This document shows, in pieces, positions 58,762-64,000 of a DNA stretch of 64,000 bases (position 1 is the first letter of the stretch; each line of letters opens with the position of its first letter). The notes under the pieces are model-generated. The model saw nothing but the letters and a program-made list of their open reading frames with translations. It was not told where the DNA came from and did no database searches. A program made the position numbers and the translations under genes. The stretch comes from Polytrichum commune (lineage: Eukaryota; Streptophyta; Polytrichopsida; Polytrichales; Polytrichaceae), in assembly GCA_950295325.1 (NCBI GenBank), contig OX485804.1, positions 8,370,001 through 8,434,000 of the forward strand, written 5' to 3'.

Positions 58762-61656
58762 AAATGCGGGTGCACTAATTCAAAAGATGAAGGTAAACAT
58801 CACACAAATCCACATCCACTACTTCTCAACAATTATCGGTTGAGTAGAGGGCAGGTGTGGTACTGTTCCAAGCTTCATTTTTCCAGAGTCAAAACAAACG
58901 ACAGAGAAAATATGCGAGGCAGATGGACATTGGCAACTCTGATAAAAAAATGAAAAGTGATACTTAAGAGTTCAAAGTCACTTCACAATTATTTTGCAAC
59001 TGCTCTGGCACTATCTTCATTTAGGAATGTGGATCGGCCACAATTGTGTTCGTTTTGGTCAAATTGGACAAACATTTCATCTTCTCCTGCTCTTTAAGTG
59101 AGGTATGATTGTGCTGATTGTTTGGACATCAAAAACAATCACAAGGATGCTGGAGTTCAGGTGCTGTCAAATGTATTGATTTGTGCATTCATGCAACAGC
59201 AGTACATCAGATCCCAGTGAGAAATCCAATTGTAGGCCAATGTACTCATAATCTCTTCAGTTTTGTGAATTTTTACATATTTGTAAAACCTGGGGCTTTG
59301 CACACATGACTGAGACTGACAGAGGCCAGCCATGACAAGCAATAAAACCTCCTTCATCCATCCTTCCCCCAAAAACCCACAGTGAATATCTGGAAGAAGG
59401 TGACTTCTCTATTTCCTTTACCCTAGTGAGGACCCTTCCACTAATTTTCTGACCTGACCTTCTTCCTACTAGGTCTCTACTGTAAGGAAGAAGGTTGCCA
59501 GGTTGATAGCGAAAGTAACTGGAGATAAGGAACAGGACATCAGGTATTACAATGAAAAGCATTCCAGTCGAATCCGGGGCAGTCGTGTTTCTGAGTACCA
59601 GAAAGCCTCAGGCAAGTGCACTTTAAGAGGTCCAACAGGTTCTTCTCTGTCACAAGTAGAATGAGGGAGCACAGTGTATGTTTGACAGAAACCTGGAAAG
59701 AGATGGTTTTTGAACTCCATATTCTGTTGCTATTTTTGTTAGTTTTAAAGGGAGGCCACCACATAGCTGCAAAATTATGCTGTTGGAAGGAATATTTTGG
59801 GCGCAGACATCTCTTATATGGGCGCTCACAAGAGCAGCTTTCAAAGGCATTCCACCCAAACATCAATGAAACAATATCACTTAATACACTTATATCACCT
59901 GAAGTAGGTATTTAAGTACCTCCAAAAATCCAACTCTTTAATGTGACTCTTGCCAGATGCACAGGAGGTTGTCATTTTGAATTGACTACCTGGTGAATTC
60001 TTCAACCAAACATTACTCAAGTACACGGAGGCTGTGCCATGTGAAGAATCTCAGGTTGTGGTTGATAGGATGTGTCTCATCCAAATCCACTCTGTGTAAT
60101 GCAGGTCAAAAAACGGAGTTGAGTCGCAGCAGCAACAGTTCACATAGTGCTGCATTAGGAAGAACTCAACTTGATCCAGACAAGTCTGAGAAGGTTCATA
60201 TTCTTGCTCAAATTTGTTGTTTGCACAATGTGGTCTTTTGTAAGCGTGCATATTGGGTGAATATTCTCGTTTTATGCTTCAAGCTAATGTACACTCTGCG
60301 CATATGTATCTGGAAGCCATTTGGATCCTTATTACTTAACCACATCTGCAACATGAATTTGCCTTGTTACCTATTCAAAGTGAAGAATCACTGGTTGAAT
60401 GTGCATCAAGCTGTGCACTTACCCAAGTCTGCGTACAACATAATGGTGCAGGTGGTGCTTCTGAGCGACATACAACATGCTCCCATTGCCAGATCACGTT
60501 TCTACTCGAGCAAAGCAAAAGAACTAATTCAACAAGTTTTGAAACAGAAGCTGACAGGTGTGGTGTATGATCCCGAACTGGCTCCCCTGTTGGTTAAGGA
60601 AATCACAGAGGAAGTCAAGATGGGCCTCAAAGGTGCGGTCTTCTGTACTGCTATCTTCTCTACTAACAACTGATGTTCCTGGGATTCACATTACAAAAAA
60701 AATCACATGGTAATATAAGAATATGACAAGCTTAATCACACATTTAATTTGCCTCTGATAGGAAACTGAAGAAGCTTGTCAGCACAGTGGATTGTAGGTG
60801 TGCAGTTGTGATGATGTAACTAATTGTTCCTTGTTATCAACCAACTGTAAGGCCAAAGGGAGTAAGGGAAGTCAAGGAAGCAGTAAAGACATGTTTTCTT
60901 TTATGAAGTAAGGTAGGCATAAGGTAGATGGGTCTTAAATGGTTACTTTCTCCAACTAGCCCACTTCTCTTAGGATATAAATCACACGATGAGTATGAGA
61001 TGGTTTTTTGTAGATGAGCTCATAATTTTTGGAGCTCATATGAATATCTAATTCATTATTACAGTGAAGATTCTTGTGTTTTTTTTTGGGGGGGGGGGGG
61101 GCGTTCATACAAGTCCCTCCCCTCAAAAAATTATGTTGACCATTGAGCTTAGGATAGTTATCAATTTTTGAGCACGCAGTCCAATCTTTTTTAAAGACCT
61201 GTCTTGGAGTCACACCAAACCACATACCACTCATATATAGGTGTCGTTCCAAGATAAGTAACCTAATTAGGCAAAACTGCCTTACCCAAAACCAACACTA
61301 TGCACCACTTTCTTACATTTGAAGCATCCATGTATAATTGTTGTACATAGTGTTGGTTTTCTGTATACATACCTTAGATTTTCTTGAAGGTTTGGGTGGG
61401 GTATGAGCTATTTTGAAGAGCAACATGGATAAACTGCTAATGTCTGTGTCTGTGTGTGTGTGTATTTGAAACAGAGATGGAGCTGGACAAATACAAAATT
61501 GTGGTGCAAGCCATAATTGGGGAGCAGCATGGCCAAGGCTTTCAGATGTCTTGCCGCTGCTTCTGGGACCCTGACACAGACGACTACGCCCACGATTCCT
61601 TTGTCAATGAGAGCATTTTTTGTGTCGCCGGTGCTTTTGCTTTGTGTTTGTATTAG
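58762..61656 (+). CDS. Tctex1-type dynein light chain (DYNLT2B/Tctex2b-like), 5' end unresolved
   Basis: Phase-consistent exons are 58762-58792 (tentative), 59099-59160, 59473-59611, 60105-60193, 60452-60632 and 61475-61656. The C-terminal ~120 residues form a Tctex1 domain: KAKELIQQVLKQKLTG...YDPELAPLLVKEI, then YKIVVQAIIGEQHGQGF and CRCFWDPDTDDYAHDSFVNE, ending in ALCLY as family members do. The N-terminal part is Lys/Arg/Ser-rich and unmatched. The start codon was not identified. Tctex1/Tctex2 light chains bind dynein intermediate chains in axonemal or intraflagellar-transport dynein. Flowering plants lack them, so the gene points to motile sperm. The exon ending 59611 uses a GC donor (CAG/GCAAGT). 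Confidence 0.7.
61085..61105. repeat. Homopolymer T/G run
   Basis: A run of T followed by about 13 G lies in the last intron of the dynein light-chain gene. Such runs are prone to sequencing error and to length change. Confidence 0.8.
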
Positions 61657-61822
61657 TGTTCCTGATTCATAGGCCAAGCAGTCCAGGCTTTTCCCAGCTT
61701 GATTTTTGCATCCCTGAACTGAAACCAAATGCCCAGAAGTGCAAGCATAATTTCAGATGTTCAAGCATTGAATTTACAACCATAATTGCACACATGTTGC
61801 ACATCCAGACACTTCAAAACTA

Positions 61823-62262
61823 GCAACATCAAACTCTGCAAGGTGTAGAACTTTCTTCAAGTTATTATGGCGGTAGGTGTAGGTCTCACTCATAAGTTAC
61901 CATTGGTGGGGGACAAGCAGCTTGTGGACCTTACGGATGATGACATTTTCAGTTTTGAGCTAGTGTCAATTGCCATCAAATTATCCAAAAGAAAGTCATC
62001 ATAGAATATAATATCTATTATAAGTCATGGCAGATGTTGTGCAGATGAATTTTTTTGGCATCACATGTATGGGTGCATAAGTGTGAGCATGACAAATGAT
62101 CAAGCTTTAATTTACGATAATTAATGTACATTTGTTGTAATTGAGAAGTTTCAAAGCTTGCAACGTCAAACTCTGCATGGGGTAGACCTTCCTTGACACT
62201 CTTCTGACAGTAGGTACAGGTCGCACTCGTAAGTACCATTGGGTGGGGGATAAAGAGCAACA
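61823..62262. repeat. Direct repeat downstream of the dynein light-chain gene
   Basis: Two ~100-bp copies, at about 61823-61922 and 62158-62262, share GCAAC(A/G)TCAAACTCTGCA, GTAGGTGTAGGTC/GTAGGTACAGGTC and TACCATTGG(G)TGGGGGA. They lie ~336 bp apart. Confidence 0.6.
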
Positions 62263-62283
62263 TACCAATGAAAGCAAAAATTA

Positions 62284-62815
62284 GGGCCTGTTTAGACTTG
62301 GGGCCAAGGCCATTGTGAACAAAGGCCAATATGTCCCATGTGGCATGCAAATCGGCCCCCAAGGCCATTAATAAGAAAGTAACCTAACTACATTTATTGC
62401 TTTCATGTGTAAACCTATTTAGGTGGTGTTGGGGCCATTTGGAGGTTGCAATTATGAGAGGGTTATGAGAGAGGTTCCAACGTACTCATGAACTATTCTA
62501 TGGATAATGATTAAAGTATAATAAATTTAGAATTTCTCCCCTCCTATTCAATGCTCAAAGAATAAACTACTACAAGCAAATAAAAGCTCTGACAATGGCC
62601 TCAACTAGAGGGAAAGAGTCCACAAGGTTGGGAGCTCTCCTTTCCGAGGCTTGACACCATTGTCATGATGAATAAAATAATTTATTTGTTAATTGGCCCC
62701 AACTCATGGTGTAAACTTGAAGAGGCGAGTCCCAGCCTCTCTACCAATGAGAGGAGTGGATTTCTTTCACCCCAACCCATTTTTGAGCCTTGACTCCAAG
62801 TCTAAACCCGCCCTT
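62284..62815. mobile_element. Tourist-like MITE with GGGCCTGTTTAGACTTGG ends
   Basis: The left terminus GGGCCTGTTTAGACTTGG is mirrored by CCAAGTCTAAACCCGCCC on the right, with one mismatch, and TTA stands on both outer sides. Length ~530 bp and no transposase. Termini and TTA duplication are those of PIF/Harbinger-derived Tourist MITEs. Confidence 0.8.
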
Positions 62816-64000
62816 AGTACATAGTGATACCCATGTCATAACATCTACTCTCCTTTCTGTAGGGCTCTTAATCACATACTTTCTAGGTTTGAACATGGCA
62901 ACCTAGATTATTGAAGCAGCGACCCTTGTTCGCCAAAACTTAACTATAAAATAAAATGAAAATGAAAACTTACAAAACCTTGGAGTCATGAGGATGAAAT
63001 CTTGGACCACTAAGATTTTGATGCAAGAACGCCAAATCAAATGCAATGTCGTGTTATTTCTCATTTATACGACAATGACTGTTTCAATTCACTTCTGAGC
63101 TTGTGATCAAAATTTGAAAATATTTTAATATGGTCTTATGAAATGTTTGTCATTCACACCAAGTTTATAGTTAGTTAATTCAAAAACAACAACAAATAAA
63201 GTTTTCTCTTCAATGGTTAACTAGCCTCACTCTATGATACGCCATCTAAGGATAAATAATTACAATCATTGATGTAAACTTTTGCAACTTTGGTTCATTG
63301 ATTTGGTGAAGTTGCAAAATAGGTGTGTTGGAGAATGTTCGAAAGGGAGTCCACCTTTTGAAGCTCAACCATGCAGTAAAGGTACAATTAAAGTTAAAAT
63401 GTCCAAGTCGTGGAATTGGTATTATGTAAGGAAAAGACTCAGCCCGAGGACTTTTCAACTTTCAGATTTTTCGATGAGGGTGGAAGTACTCATTCTTCAA
63501 GTGCACTTTTTGAAATGGGTGAGTTCCTCAATGTTACTAAAGGTTTGGATTTATAAACACAATCTGGGTGCCCTTTGGAGCAAATACATGTATAGTACTT
63601 TGATCATCAAAGTCACAAATATATAATGATCTTCTCCTTGACATAAGACAATGTACTAAATAAAAATTTCCAAACCATACACATCAAAAATAAATTATTT
63701 TAAGATTTGATGAGGTTCATAAAAATTGCGTACATAAGTCATCCTTGGCGTAGCTTTGAGGATTTATGGATATTCTGGACCTCAATTTTCTTGGACCTAA
63801 ACCATGATGTAAGGTACATGTGTGTTATTCAAGTTTTTTCCCCCTTTTGTGCATCCCCTTCATGTAGGATATGACATGCATACATTGTGAGATTAACAGA
63901 TCCAAGTTGTGCCCAATGCAATTTGCCTCGTAATTTTTGGAACTCACATGAATATCTTATACATCAACAAATCGAAGATTCCCATTCTCATTAAGTGGTC
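62816..64000. other. Intergenic, no gene recognised
   Basis: AT-rich. Near 63935-63995 a segment (GAATATCTTATACATCAACA, CATTAAGTGG) resembles stretches near 21025-21085 and 61040-61080, a dispersed repeat of unknown class. The short frames at 63246-63626 have no recognised domain. Confidence 0.45.

Overview
The window looks like nuclear DNA of a land plant that still makes swimming sperm: a bryophyte, lycophyte or fern, or less likely a cycad or Ginkgo. Three things support this. Genes are intron-split with GT-AG and a few GC-AG introns. There are two plastid-targeted proteins and an ABCG26-type spore/pollen-wall transporter. There is also a Tctex1-type dynein light chain, a family lost with axonemal and cytoplasmic dynein in flowering plants. 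No species can be named from sequence alone. Most of the DNA is AT-rich intergenic sequence packed with short non-autonomous DNA transposons (MITEs).

Layout. 1-1109: tandem multimer of a Tourist/Harbinger-like MITE. 1767-6862 (+): proton-pump-interactor (PPI) paralogue A, 4 exons. 7-22.9 kb: gene-poor, with nested MITEs, a Mutator-like element with a perfect 9-bp target duplication, and several terminal-inverted-repeat elements. 23736-29456 (+): PPI paralogue B, 7 exons, with extra acidic exons that paralogue A lacks. 29.5-38.9 kb: repeats, a hAT-like MITE, microsatellites and a 192-bp tandem repeat. 38931-45481 (+): ABCG26-like half-transporter, 11 exons, with foldback MITEs in four introns and one copy upstream. 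45996-47858 (-): small DnaJ-type zinc-finger membrane protein of the LQY1/BSD2/FIP type. 48520-51738 (+): intronless plastid ClpB/Hsp100, divergent from the zinc-finger gene across a 661-bp shared promoter that holds a heat-shock element. 51.8-52.75 kb: tandemly duplicated ClpB 3' flank. 53-58.5 kb: MITEs, a perfect 20-bp-arm palindrome and a triple ~310-bp tandem repeat. 58762-61656 (+): Tctex1 dynein light chain. 62284-62815: another Tourist-like MITE.

How the genes relate. The two PPI genes are a duplicated pair about 22 kb apart; they share promoter, exon/intron plan and coiled-coil core but differ in the number of symmetric phase-1 acidic exons. The divergent zinc-finger and ClpB genes both look like plastid protein-quality-control factors and may be co-regulated by heat. 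The ABCG26-like and zinc-finger genes converge, with 514 bp between stops. All exon boundaries were read by eye from splice consensus, phase continuity and family resemblance; none was tested against transcripts.
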